Below are positions 49,026 through 61,700 of a DNA stretch of 64,000 bases, piece by piece. Below the pieces are notes generated by a model. The model was not told the origin of the DNA. It searched no databases and was given only the letters and a program-made list of their open reading frames with translations. Made by a program: the position numbers and the translations under genes. Location: positions 92,913,087 to 92,977,086 of the forward strand of contig JARCOQ010000002.1 in assembly GCA_029207755.1 (NCBI GenBank). Reading direction: 5' to 3'. The DNA comes from Chamaea fasciata (lineage: Eukaryota; Chordata; Aves; Passeriformes; Sylviidae). Numbering within the stretch: the stretch's first letter is position 1; every line of letters starts with the position of its first letter.

Positions 49026-49265
49026 GGGGAAGGGAAGGGAAGGGAAGGGAAGGGAAGGGAAGGGAAGGGAAGGGAAGGGAAGGGAAGGGAAGGGAAGGGA
49101 AGGGAAGGGAAGGGAAGGGAAGGGAAGGGAAGGGAAGGGAAGGGAAGGGAAGGGAAGGGAAGGGAAGGGAAGGGAAGGGAAGGGAAGGGAAGGGAAGGGA
49201 AGGGAAGGGAAGGGAAGGGAAGGGAAGGGAAGGGAAGGGAAGGGAAGGGAAGGGAAGGGAAGGGA
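49026..49265 (+). repeat. (GGGAA)n satellite, about 47 units
   Basis: A nearly perfect array of AAGGG/GGGAA pentamers runs without interruption for about 235 bp. Purine-only sequence extends from 49024 to 49270. The strand bias permits triplex (H-DNA) and G-quadruplex structures. Open frames across it are artefacts: Gly-Arg-Glu-Gly-Lys repeats on the plus strand and Pro-Phe-Pro-Ser-Leu repeats on the minus strand. Confidence 0.97.
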
Positions 49266-49351
49266 GAAAACAAAAATAAAATTAGAAAAGAGAAGAAAAG
49301 AGGAGAGGAGAAGAGAGGAGAAGAAAAAGAAAAGAAAGAAAAAAGGAGGGA
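49266..49351 (+). repeat. Purine-rich spacer between pentamer arrays
   Basis: A 13-bp segment containing the only pyrimidines (49271-49283) is followed by irregular GA-rich sequence (AGAAAAGAGAAGAAAAGAGG and similar). It links the two pentamer families. Confidence 0.8.
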
Positions 49352-49452
49352 AGGGGAGGGGAGGGGAGGGGAGGGGAGGGGAGGGGAGGGGAGGGGAGGG
49401 GAGGGGAGGGGAGGGGAGGGGAGGGGAGGGGAGGGGAGGGGAGGGGAGGGGA
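49352..49452 (+). repeat. (GGGGA)n array, about 20 units
   Basis: A perfect run of GGGGA pentamers. Each unit has four consecutive guanines, so any four neighbours could form a G-quadruplex. It passes directly into the GGAGA array without a spacer. Confidence 0.97.
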
Positions 49453-49650
49453 GGAGAGGAGAGGAGAGGAGAGGAGAGGAGAGGAGAGGAGAGGAGAGGA
49501 GGAGAGGAGAGGAGAGGAGAGGAGAGGAGAGGAGAGGAGAGGAGAGGAGAGGAGAGGAGAGGAGAGGAGAGGAGAGGAGAGGAGAGGAGAGGAGAGGAGA
49601 GGAGAGGAGAGGAGAGGAGAGGAGAGGAGAGGAGAGGAGAGGAGAGAGAG
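49453..49650 (+). repeat. (GAGGA)n array, about 39 units
   Basis: A GAGGA pentamer run of about 195 bp. One phase break near 49500 (GAGGA followed by a truncated GGA unit) marks a 2-bp slip. The end decays into GAGAGAG and GGAGAAAAAAG. Confidence 0.97.
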
Positions 49651-49662
49651 AGGAGAAAAAAG

Positions 49663-52600
49663 TTTTCTTTGTTACTTTCTCTCACTGTCTTACCTTCATG
49701 CTTTTTGCATTAGGATATTTAATCTTTTTTCTTTGTCCATCTGATAGCTTCTTACTAAGAGACCTGCAAGCATTTGAAAGAATGCCACAAATTATTATTT
49801 TTTTTTTTATTTTAATGCAGATAGAGCCAAAGCAATGTTGGCCTCCTAATTCAAGTAACACCACAGTACCTTTTCCCCCTGGGAGAGGTCCTGTTTCGGG
49901 CTGCTCAGACAGGGCAGTGGTACCTGATGGGTCCCAGCTGCCTACAGCAGCAGGGGCTGGGGGGGTGCTCTGTGCACTGTGGGGGAGGTGGAGGTAACAC
50001 ATGCTGCTCTGACAGCAACTGAATAAACCTGGCCCGAAGGCTGGCTGCAATGGTACGGAACTGATAAATCAAATTTTGATCTATTCAAGGATGAATAGAA
50101 AAAAGGAGAAAAATATTGAACTTTTTACCTCACCAGAGGGGAGGAAGGAGCTGATCTACATCTCAGATTCATCTGCTATACAAAATGTGAAGCAAAGCTG
50201 TTACTTTGCAGGGCCTCATCCTTATCTAAAATTGAGAAATGATGCTAAGAGAATACATAAACATAGCCAAGATGAAAATGCATCGAACAGTAGGATATCT
50301 TAGTAGCTGTATCACACACAGCCTTGCTCCACAGCTTTCTCCTGCTGTGAGCACTGTCAGCCGCCACTCACATGGGCTTAGAAACAACCTTAGCAGCTGA
50401 TCTTTGGGCCCCTGGGCTCATCAATGGAAAAATACAGAGATCCTGCAGACATGTTTGAGATGTGGCCACAAGTGAAGCAGGTGACTGAACTTCAGAAAGG
50501 TCAGTATGAGTTTTTTCCAGTCCAAAGTATAAACTTAAATCCCTGAAAGAATGTGGATTTTGATAACCAGCGTCTGAGTTCAGAGGACTAATGAGACAGA
50601 TCGTCTCCCATATCTGTAAATACGGAAATAAAAAATTATACTGTTTACCCTCCTCCTGTTTTGACATCTCAGAATAGCACAGCATCCTTTCCTAGTAATA
50701 CAGTAACCCCCTCCTTCCAACCAAAATATCCAGAGGTGGAAACAACTGGCAGCTTCTCCCTTCCCTTCATTATTATAACTCATTCACTTCCTCTGGGAAA
50801 CACAAAAGAGGAATGTTTTTCTAGGATTGTGTAAAAGGGAGTTCCAGCTTGATGCGTGTGGGTCAGAGGGTCATCTCACCCTTCAGGAACAGCAGAGAGA
50901 GGATGGGGGAAGATGGTGTGAAGTGAAACACTGAACCAAAGAGTTATTTTATGAGGGCAAAGATGCAAAATTATTCACTGATCCTTACATCAAACCTGTG
51001 CAAGTTGTTGGAATCAGGAAGAGAAAAACTAGTAGAAACACATAATGGTGTACACAGACAGGTATGCTAAAGGGTCAGTCTGGTAAAAAGGAATGTAACA
51101 GGGAAGTAAATGAGCTCAGAAGTTTCTGGTGATCAGGGGATAGAAAAGAATTTAAAAGTTCTGCTAAATAGTAGAGATTATACATTCATGTGAAAAAAAA
51201 AATTAAAATTCATTGAAAAATTTTATCTGGAGGAAAGATCTCAACAGCAAAGGCTGCAGGAAGTTGAGAAAAAAAACAAGAGATAGAAGGTGGCTTTGGA
51301 AAAGTTAGTGAGTAAAATTTCTGTTATTTGCTTTTCCCTCAACTATTCCCTCACATAAATACCCTTTCCAATAAGGGAAGCAACAAGCAAGCAACATTTG
51401 GTTCATAGGGGAGTACAATCTTCAAATCCTGCTGAGCTTCAAATCCTACTTTCGAGAACTTGATGCTTAATGTCCAGAGGATCCTTTGAAAATCCAGGAC
51501 GCCATTTCTGATAGATGAAATTGAAATCCCATTGAAAAACAGCATTTACTCTATAATAAACCATAAATGGTTTTGCTATCCCCCCTTATGAATTATGTCT
51601 TGAACAGCATCTTACACCAGAATTCACCATTCTGTAATTGTCCAGGGGTAATACACTTGGCAATAGTTCAATACTTCTTACTCTTACGCTATAAACTTAC
51701 GCTGAAGTTCAGACTTTGAGAACCTTCAGAAGGAATATTCAATCTCTCTCCCTCTCATAAATCACCCACTCCTCTTAGAGGCAGTCTGTTTTCATTATAT
51801 TTGATCCTTGAATTTTACCTGTGAGTGCACATATCATGTGAGGATGCTGCATTGTAGAGATCATCAGTGACTAAACAGAGCCTTAGTGACTAAAAGCTTC
51901 AGTACAAGTTTAGAATTGTCATTGATTTCATGCATTAAATTTTTCTTAAATCAGGAGAAGCACAATAAATATTAAGGAAAATTCACTACCCTCTTTGACC
52001 ACCTCATACTGTCAAAGGAGTGGCAGTTGAAAACTGATATGCTTTACAAGTATGAATCATGGTATAACAATACATCTAGGCCCCTAAATAAACTCTTCTT
52101 TGTCTCCAGGATTCTCCAGAAAGGCAAAGGCACTGAAGGCTGTTCTGTTCTGCAAAGCAGTTGAACATAGACATCAAGAAATAACCAGAAGAAAGGTAGC
52201 TTTCAGTTAAAGAACAAGTTCTTAATAGAAAAAAAAAAAAAAAAGGAAGAAATTAAAAAATGCAAGATTCATCCTCATTTTAATAGGAGTCTCATTATTA
52301 CTTCAGTGAATGCCACATGAACTTACTCGAGAAATATTAAAGGATATAAACTGGTATTTTTAAAACTTCCACTGTGACTAAGATCTTGACCGAAGTGTAA
52401 GAATTCTAAGAATGGAAAATCTGTGCAGGATATCCCAAAAGGAAAAGGAAAAAGAAAAAAAGATATTATCTGCTGTCTGAAAATTTTTAGAAATTTGCAA
52501 TAATGTCTCACATGAAACCCATAAAGAAATGTGAAGATAATCAGAAATCTTAATCCATAAAGATAGTTTTTCTGGGTCCAATGGAATCATAGTGTCAATA

Positions 52601-53400
52601 TATATAAGAATTGGATATCTGCCCAAGTATGCAACTGTGCTTAGATCTACATGCAAGTAGATTTAATAATGCTAAATGGTCTACTGGCTGAAACAAATTC
52701 TTTCCATTCAGGATTTCAGGGATCTGTTGCTTCTAACACTAACAGATGACTCAATCTTACAGGATGCTCTGTATTGTCAATTACTACTCAACTGGGATTA
52801 TTGTGTGGGTGAAGAGAAGGGGTGGAGGTGGAAATCATGGATATGGCAGCCTCTGCCAAAGAAACAAGATAACTTTTTAAATTTTTTTTTGCTGTGATTC
52901 CTGCAGAATTTCTGTATATTATAAGTAGGTAGCAAAGTGAGGGAACCAGACATTTTACTTGAAAATAAGTATTTACTTAATAATGACCTCAAGTGAAGAC
53001 CCAGCTCCAATTAAAGTATTTGAAGTGCCTTGTTACACCTTCAGCATAAATGATTCCTTGCTGAAACCATGTGGCCTTCTCTCAAAATACACCTATTTGA
53101 AAACACAAAGCAGGCTACTTTGCTATTTTCATAACTTTAAGAACTAATGCTGAACACAGTTCATTTTATGCAGAAGTAATCCACAGAGGAAGCACCTTTC
53201 ATGGAGTTAGTTCATCATTAAGTGCTTCCACCTCTTCTGTCTTTTGTCATGGAAATGAATGAGATAGACAGAAAAACCTAATTACCTTTTAAAAAAAATT
53301 CCTTTGAAAATTTAACAAATTTTTCAAATACATTTCATGAGAAATGTAAAGTCAGTTATGTACAAGTGGAATGTGTGTTAAGATTTTCCCCCTGGAAAGA
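49663..53400. other. Unique DNA, no gene seen
   Basis: No exon or transposon is firmly recognised. A GC-rich patch at 49850-50050 contains CCTTTTCCCCCTGGGAGAGG, a G7 run and an AATAAA at 50021, which might be an LTR remnant or a 3' end but cannot be classified. An A-run lies at 52229-52244. Confidence 0.45.
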
Positions 53401-53590
53401 AACCCAATTTTTCTGAGGTGTATGGTGGCCCCTAGTGGCCCCTGTCTTCAGACCAAAATGTGACGGCTGTCATGTTTTAAAACTTACTTGTTGGGACGGT
53501 TTATTTCAAACATATTACGTTAGTGCAAATGACATTTTATTAGCTTTGTTTGCAACTGCACGTAAGTGCCTGATGTTGTTTATCTTCTGG
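53401..53590. promoter_or_regulatory. Possible regulatory block with CTCF-like motif
   Basis: Two copies of GTGGCCCCT sit side by side at 53426-53444. The minus strand of 53438-53427 reads CCACTAGGGGCC, matching the CTCF core consensus except at one G. Close by, TGACGGCTGTCA (53461-53472) is a near-palindrome with two TGAC/GTCA half sites. Such clustering is suggestive of a regulatory element but could be chance. Confidence 0.2.
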
Positions 53591-53793
53591 AAGGCAGCAT
53601 GCCATTAAAAAATACAGATATATGTATGTAATATATGTATGTTTATTAATCAAAGATTAGCTTGAATCTAATACCTTAATTTAATCATCCTTCTAAAAAG
53701 GTAAGAATATTAGGTGCAGTTTCAAAAGGTTTTAGCTTTGAACATCTTCCCTGCAAATAGGTGTTTGATATTTCTTCATCTGAGCTTATTGCA

Positions 53794-53842
53794 ATGTAGA
53801 GAATAGAGTAGAAAAAAATGTAGAGAATTGCATAGAAAAAAA
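53794..53842 (+). repeat. 24-bp imperfect tandem duplication
   Basis: ATGTAGAGAATAGAGTAGAAAAAA (two 24-bp units: 53794-53817, then 53818-53841) recurs with three changes in the middle, as ATGTAGAGAATTGCATAG plus the A-run. Confidence 0.85.
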
Positions 53843-55719
53843 TGCTGGTGTTCCCATGTCCAAAGTATAAATCCTCAAAACTTTTGGTATTGTCCTATCT
53901 CATTCCAGAGGTGCATAAATCTTGGGGGAGCCTTACATCCTTTAATATTATGTATTTTTAGGATTTTCACAATTCCAGCTTGAGGCATCCCCAGAGTCAT
54001 CTGTGTCCTGTGGTGCTGAGAAGTAGAAAAGTGTCACACATTAACCATGAGGGTTTAGGCTGTGCTTCGGTCTAGAGTTAACATTGCTCTGCAAAAAGCC
54101 ACCTTCATTTCCTCTCATCCTCTAATGCTGAATCCTTCATGTACCAGAGATCCTCATATGAAGAACAGATTACAGATATATAACCACAGATCTTGCAGAT
54201 TTCATTACAGGATCTCTTCTGCTTTGGTTGTTTGTTTGTTTTATGATGCCTGACAAGTACTTTTTAGTTTAAAAATTCTTGAGAGGTCCCCAACATAACA
54301 AACAACTTAACTGTATGATCAATATAATACTGGACACTAAAACAGTGAAAAGAATTGAGTTGGCTGAGCTGTGGGAACATTTTTATTCAAAATGGATCCT
54401 TTTGTGAACAGCATTATTTTCAAATAACAATGTGAAAATTCTTCCTAGGCATTAAAAGACATTCTTTATTGCTTCCTGCAGCCTGATGAAAATAACCTGA
54501 TATGTCCTGAACCAACTGTTACAATGCTTTATAAGTAGGCATTTAACATATTCAGAATATTCATAATTCTTCTAAAATACTGGTGGCATTGTAATTTGCT
54601 GTGTCTAAAGTTGGATTGTATGTACTGTGGTATCTCTCAAAAAGCTTTCTTACTGAATATTTAGCAGGTAAAATCACCTTTGCTTATCTTGCTAGTTCCA
54701 ATAACCATTACCTCAATTTCAGAGCTGCAGCATGGAAATAACTAAAAAATTAAATTCACATTAGAATCGTTTCCATGGCATTTAACATATAATAAATAAT
54801 TGTGAAACAATAAACTGGGAAGTGAGATGTGTCTGCGGGGAAACTCTCATCTGTAGAGAGACTGATGGAATGTCACTCTCTGTGCATGCTACATGGCAAA
54901 TCACTTACTGCCTTTTTACTAAGCTCTGATCTACTGGGAATTCACTATCCCATATATTTCTGAATGCTGTTGTTATTAGGAGACAGCTGCTAATGACAGT
55001 GGCATATAAATCCTAGAACACAAACAGAATAATCCCAGGAAGTTGCATGATGACCCTCAAGAATTTCCCCTTCCAGTTTTCATGCCATTGTGGTCTGCAG
55101 ACATCCCAGATTTGTATTCAAGCTCTAAACCTTTTGGGTCCTTCATACTGAGACAGGCAGAGCTTTCTCTCTTCCTTCTTTTTTTTACTCTCAATCTTAA
55201 TGATTTGGTCTTCTATGTATGGAGTCCTGTCCTATTCATTTTGTGTCAAACACTCCTCCAAGCTTTTCTTTTTAAAAAGGGCCCTTCTGTTATGTACTGC
55301 TACCTTCCTTTTCCACGTATCTCTCCTAAAGTATTTTTGACCTTGCTATATCCCTATATACAGAAGAACAGGAAATTTAAAAATTTAACAAAGAAGGTCA
55401 ACAATTCACATATTTTCCCACTATAAATAAACCAGATGATCTGACTTTTTAATATAAAAACACTTGTCTGTGTGACCTCTAAAGCAAGACTTTAACTCAT
55501 CAGGGCCCTTGTAGATTTGAATTCTCTTAAGGGATTGGAGAGCTTGATTAACTGGGATTGTTCAGCTGGGACCTACAGTGCTGAGAAACCGAAGTTTTAC
55601 CTTTAGAAAAAAGAGACAAAACAAGAAGCAAGTTTTTGGAGGCACCTTGGAACTTTATCAGCCCCTGCCAAGGTGACAAAAATTAGCCCCTGGGAGGTAT
55701 GTGACAGCTACATCTTTCA
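53843..55719. other. Unique AT-rich DNA, no gene seen
   Basis: No recognisable feature. The 127-residue plus-strand frame at 55043-55426 is Phe/Leu-rich with no domain, splice or promoter support, and I do not call it a gene. Confidence 0.5.
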
Positions 55720-55752
55720 CAGTGGATTTTCAGTGGATTTTCAGTGGATAAT
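55720..55752 (+). repeat. Three tandem 11-bp units
   Basis: CAGTGGATTTT occurs at 55720-55730 and 55731-55741, and as CAGTGGATAAT at 55742-55752. This is a local slippage repeat. Confidence 0.9.
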
Positions 55753-58700
55753 GTGTGTTAGAGCTTTTTGCTTTGGAACATGATTGCCCTGACTTTGTCT
55801 CTGGAAGCCCAGGGGTGGCCATGGCCATGTCCTGCCTGGCTGCTGCTGTGCTTGCTGCTGTTTGGAGAGTTTGATCACCTGCAGAGCCCCATGCAGAGGA
55901 TGCCGGACGCTGGCATATCTCTCCTGAAACCCCCCACTCTCCTTTCCCACCTCCCACTTGCAGAAATGGGTGAACATTTCTTGATTTTTTTTTTCTAAGA
56001 ACTTGAGAAGACTGTTTATATCTGCTCAGTAACACCAGTCACAGGATGAACTCTCTTCCTACCTGAGATTTGTTTTGTGTATAAATACAATCAATTATCT
56101 TAGTAGGTTAATATTCTCCTAGAATCAGCCCTAGCATTTTTCCAGATTGGCTATCAATTTCTCCATAAATACATCTCCTCAAAGAAAGTCAGTTTCAAAC
56201 TCCTAAGCCCTAAACACTCTGCAATGATCATTGATCGTCTGTTTCAACAGAGAAACTCTCCAGTTATTCTGAAATATAAGCCTTTTCTGGATATAAACCT
56301 GTTTAAGATTAATTCATATAGTCACTAACTCTTGTACCAAATGAACATACACATTAGGTAACCCTGTGCCATATTAGGAGGAAAATCAGTAAATAATGTA
56401 ACAATTTCAAAAAAAGTACTGTTGCCACAGCCCCTGGTGTAGCTAACCTGGATTATTTACAGAAACAGACCCAGGGAGGGTATCCAAATTTTTTTAAGGA
56501 ACACAAGAAATCAGACTTTGGACATACCTTGAATGAAATTGAAACCACTTATTGCATTACAACTTTGTATCTTCCAAATAAAAGCTTGAAATCGACAGTC
56601 AGGAAAAGCTCAGATCCAGAAACTTACTGGTAAACTAGGCTTCTAGTGCATGCTGAACCATACAACTCAAAACTGGTCTCTTAGAGTATTTAGGAAATGT
56701 GGAAAATGTTTCTGGCATCCTTGAATGGAAATTCAATCATTTTTAGTAAGCTTGTTCAGAAAAAATATCTTGGTCTGAAGTGTCTGGGTGTGTCTGCTTA
56801 TACGTGAATTTTGTATTTGTAAATGTCCAAATTTAAGTGCCCAGTAAAATAGGCACAGAAATAATAAAACACTGAAGACTTCTATGCAAATCTATCTTCC
56901 ACTCTTATTATGTTTAAAAATATAAAAGAGGTACTTACCAAAAAGCTTTAGGTCTTATCCAGTCTCTGTGGGCAAATGCATGACCTGGCTTTTTAATATC
57001 TGTAACCTGCCATTTGCTACTATTTCTTATCCAACACCCTAAAAATACAAACTCCATTGTTTAAAAAAAGAGTGGGGGGAAAGACAAATATAACTTAAAC
57101 ATATACAATAAATTTTTGATGGCTTATATCTACTCTACAGGAGAAATTTTGTTTTGTGAAAATGGTATTAACTTTTCTATAACACTATTGGTATATAAGA
57201 GCACAAAGCCTGTTTTCTTCCCTACTTTCCACCTTATGGTACTGTGACTTAAAATGAGCAAGCAAAAAGTCTCAGACACCTCTGAATCATGGTGGGAGCA
57301 GAGTGGACTTCCTGCTCAGTGGGGCAATGGCTATTCCAGGTGGGCATTAATATGGAATCAAATGACCATCAGTCCACCATGCTTATTTGAAATACCTCTG
57401 AAGGGATTCTCTATTAACTGTTGCTTTGTCACTCTCCACAAGTTGGAGAGCAAGGAAAATCCAATGTTGCCCATTCTTTGCTGGTCATACCACCTTCATA
57501 ATTGTGGAAGTAATAACATGGACTACTGTTACACATCATCAGCTTCACGGGCTCTGAGTGACATGTGCTGGCCAAGATCACGGTAGCTGCTGCCACAGAC
57601 AAGCAGCTTCAATGGCAAACTATTCTTGTGCATTGCCATACTTCTCAGCTAAAATCTCACTTCATAAACAGTCAGCCCTAAAAAATGACATTTTACGGAA
57701 AAGGCTTTTGCACAGTTACCAGTGTTGGCCTGGGAGGGTTGTGCAGATGAAAATTCAAATTTAGCATCCTTGGAATGAAACTGGAATTTCAGAATTTACC
57801 ATAAGGAGAAACTCTGATTCATCATTGTTTAATTTAAAATTAAAACCCAATTTGGGAAGAAGGGACTTATACTACATTTCTAGACAGGTATGTATCATGC
57901 ATGTATATGTAGTTATATATAATTTTTATATGCATAAAAAATTACAGTAAATCAACATCTTCCTCTGCCACAACAAATGCACAAGTTGGGGGTTCGCATA
58001 TACTGAAAGAAAAAAAAATCTGTTTTATTACAGGGCTTGACTGCTCAAAATATGTCTATGTTTTAGCCCTGTTAAAATGTCTTCATTTATTCAGCCAAAG
58101 CAACTGTATATTTCATTTACATATTATATTTGGAGTTAGTATTGAGAAAGCAAAAACTATGTTAATTTCTTCTCAAAAAAAATTTCTGGCCTTTAGGGGT
58201 CATTTCTCATTCCCTCCATCAGCTCTTAGCAGTGTACAGTTTCTTAAAAATCAAAAGTGAAAACAAAACCTCTCTTGAGATATTAGAGTCTGCAAGCTGC
58301 AAATGATTTTATGAGCCTCGTACATTGATATTCCACAACTGCTGCTATACAACACCTCCACAGAGTTATAACAATTTCTTTCTGTCACTCTGTGGGAGGG
58401 TGAAAACGAGAACAACAAAGATTGCTTTTTTCTTCTCAATAACACCGCAAAATATTTATGAAATATTCACTATCAAAAATATATCTACTTAGCATTTACT
58501 TCTTTCAAAGGTAATCTCATTATTCCTGTAAAGTCAATTTTTTATTGCAGTCTGCTAAGGTATAATGTGCCAAATATGTCAGATGGTCCTATAACAACAC
58601 AGATGTTTGAAAACAGAAGCCAGTTCTGAACAAGTGACACACTTTCTTAGCTTTCTTCTAGGTTAAATCTCACCTAAGCACTTCCTAGGCCCAACATAAC

Positions 58701-61700
58701 CTAAATCCTGAGCTTGTGCAATGTGCAACTTCAGCTTGTCCTGACAGGCATCTGTAGAGAACTGAAGTTCTAGGGTCTGCTTACAGGGTTTTTGTTAAAT
58801 TTAATATTTAACAGTTTCATCTAGATCACCACTGAACCAACGGACTACCATAAAAATGTGCTTTGTCCTTCTTGTAGAAGCCAGTCTCCAATAAATTTAG
58901 CATGCAGTCATACAGCCAGAGGTATCAGGAAAGAATAATGAGCGGTGTTGGAGAGAGCTCTGGGTGATACTGAGATCACTCTGCTTCCTCCAGCTGCTCC
59001 TACTTTGCCATTATCTTAGGCTCTTATCTTAACTGCTCAGCGTCTCTGAGGACCTACTCCAGCGCTCCAAAACCTTACTATGCCATTCATGTGACCTGCA
59101 GGGGCATGGAAGTGGTCTGAAATAATCATTGGCAGGCAAAAAAGTAGCAGGGGAAGGGAGATGCAGGTACGGCCAAGTGCTCAGCAGTAGCACACACAAG
59201 GCTTGGAAATGGCCCGTTCTCAGAGCTGCTTCTTCCCCTTCCCATATGGACACTGTCAAAAAAGCCAGCTGGAACAGCTTGAGATTTTATGCAAAAGATC
59301 ATCTTACAAAATACTGAGCTGTCATACCTCTGCCAGCAGGGCAGACCTCTGCTGGGTCCCCCTGTTCCAAAACATCATCACGTAGCAGACTTTTGAGAAA
59401 ACTGTGGTTTGTAAGAAGCAAATGCACTTTACTTTGTTCCAGAAAGACACTGAATAAAAAATAATAAAGCAATTCATTATAATTCACTTGTAGAGTCTGA
59501 GGCAAAATTAGCTTAAGGCTCCTGAAATAGAAAGTAAAAAGAGCAACCAAAAAGTTCATAAATAAAGCAAGACTTGTGTCTGTGTATGTGTGTGCTTTTA
59601 TTGAGTCAAGTAATCTATTTGTTGCTTTGAAACAATTAACCCCACACTTGGGGCTTCATCAGGGAGAGAAAAGGAGAAGGGCTGATCACAAATAAAAGGG
59701 AGGAATAAGAAAGAAAAAAAAATGAACAACTACTGCTGCTGCTGCAACATTCCTCAGTCCAGACACTGAGTCCAACCTTGAAACTGGATTGGAAAATAAA
59801 TCAGTAAGCCAACACATCATTAAAGCAGAAGGAAGAGGCTGTAAATTCATGCTGCTCATTAGAGGTTTACTGTAATTGCTTCACATTCACAGTGGATACA
59901 GTTTGAGCTGTGAAAGTGATCCTGTTGGGTACAGGTGGGGTTCTGCAGCAATAGGGTGTTTATTGAAGTGTTCGGCACATTTGGGTGTGGTCCTGAGGCT
60001 GACAGAGTACTGGAAAACCTGGTGTGACTCCTGGCTTCTCATGTTTTCTTTTGCTTTTTGTCTGTTTCTTTGTTTTGCAAGATTTGAAAGAATTTCTGAG
60101 TTTCTATATTTCTCCTGTTTATGCCTCTGCAGTTTCTACTCAGAAATGTAGTAAAGGGACAGCTTTTGCCTGCAAAAAATTCTCTGCTCTGACTCTTTTT
60201 AATTTTTTTCCTTTTTTTTTTTTAATAAAGAAATAAAAAGGTTGCCTCTGTAGTTTATTGCAGCGAAAAAAGGAAGCACTTTTATTCCTCTATTCTTACC
60301 TCCTTTCTTACCACCCCCGAAAACCTTTACAGGTTTTTAAACGTGTAAACACGTTTACAGCCCTAAAAACAGATATCTTCCATTTATTTCTCAAATTCAG
60401 TTCCCGCCATCACCTTGTCTTAGTAATGGGCCTGAGTTGTAAATGTAAGTACAGATCCCGGGTATCTGGGAGTGGGGGGTTTTTGTGATTTTTTTAGTTT
60501 ATCCTTTTTTTCACGTTGATGTCAAATCCATATGGAAGTCTTGCCAGACCTTCCTCTTTAAATGCAAAGCTGTCTAAGTCATTCAGCTCCTTGCTGTGTT
60601 TTAGATGTTAGTATTGTCTTTGTTTGCTACAAGAGAAACCGAGGATCTTAACCTCAAATCTAAGCCAAGTAAAAAGGCAACAATACCACTTTAATATCTT
60701 CATTTTAGATCACCTTTTCACATCTCTAGATTCAGCCATGTGAATATAGGCTTTAAAAACTTGTCCCATGTCTATATTGAGCTTTTTAATAAAAATTCAG
60801 TCTCCTTACCACAATTTATTAGAAGAAGTAAGATTTTGGGGGGGGGGGGGAAAAGGAAAAAGGGTTGGAAAACTTATTATAAAATTCTAAAAAAAACATG
60901 AAAGCTAGTGACAGAGAATCACTGTCTTGGTCATTTAGAATGTGCGGAGGAAAATTGCTAGAAATATGTGATGCGTCTAATAAGACTTTGGCCACAGCAC
61001 TGGCGCTGTAATAGGGCAGTCAGTTTATGTCTTAGTATCCTTATCTTACTTCCCAGACAGTTCTCTGCAAGTGCAGACTCACACAAAGAAGTGTTGAAAC
61101 TGGCCAGGCTCAGTAAGAAAAATGATCTATGAGAATTCTCCATATTTTCAAAAGAGATTTTGATGTGAGCACATGATTTTCTTATCAGAGCTCTGTATAG
61201 AGATAGGGGTTCCCAAAGTTTTAAGGCTCAACCCACTGGCAAAACTTAGAGAAACTGCCTATATGGGTGTTGCCCTTTCTCCATATTTAGGGAACCATTT
61301 AATATCAAAATATCCAAAACTGTAAAAAGAAACACCAATGGAGACATCTTTTCCAGAGAGATAATACATCAGCAAGCCTGTCTTCCAGGAAAAATTATAG
61401 TGTCCAGTTTAAGATAAAACCAGCTGCCTTCACTTTTTCCAGAAGTTCCAGGGTGCTTTTAAACAACTTTTCAAGAGATCATACATCCTATACTTTCACT
61501 GCACTGACTGTGTCAAGAAACAATGTGCAGTACTCAGGCATTGACAGGATACGGGAAGAGAGACGAAAGACAGTCCATGTAACAGTCAGGAGAAGACGAT
61601 GCCATATAAAAAAGAAGTTAATACCATAATTTGGCAGTAAAATATTTATTTGTTCAAACACTAGCACAAGCAACAAACCAAGATGTTTTGAAACCAAAGT

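Noticed and set aside
49026..49650. CRISPR-like or minisatellite array
   Set aside because: There are no spacers; the repeat is a continuous 5-bp microsatellite in vertebrate DNA.
48884..49685. Long open frames of 107-229 residues on both strands at 49 kb
   Set aside because: They are translations of pentamer arrays with no stops by composition; the proteins are pure Gly-Arg-Glu-Gly-Lys or Ser-Pro-Leu/Phe repeats.
55043..55426. 127-residue plus-strand open frame
   Set aside because: Phe/Leu-rich, no known domain, no splice or promoter context, and no repeat identity; compatible with chance.
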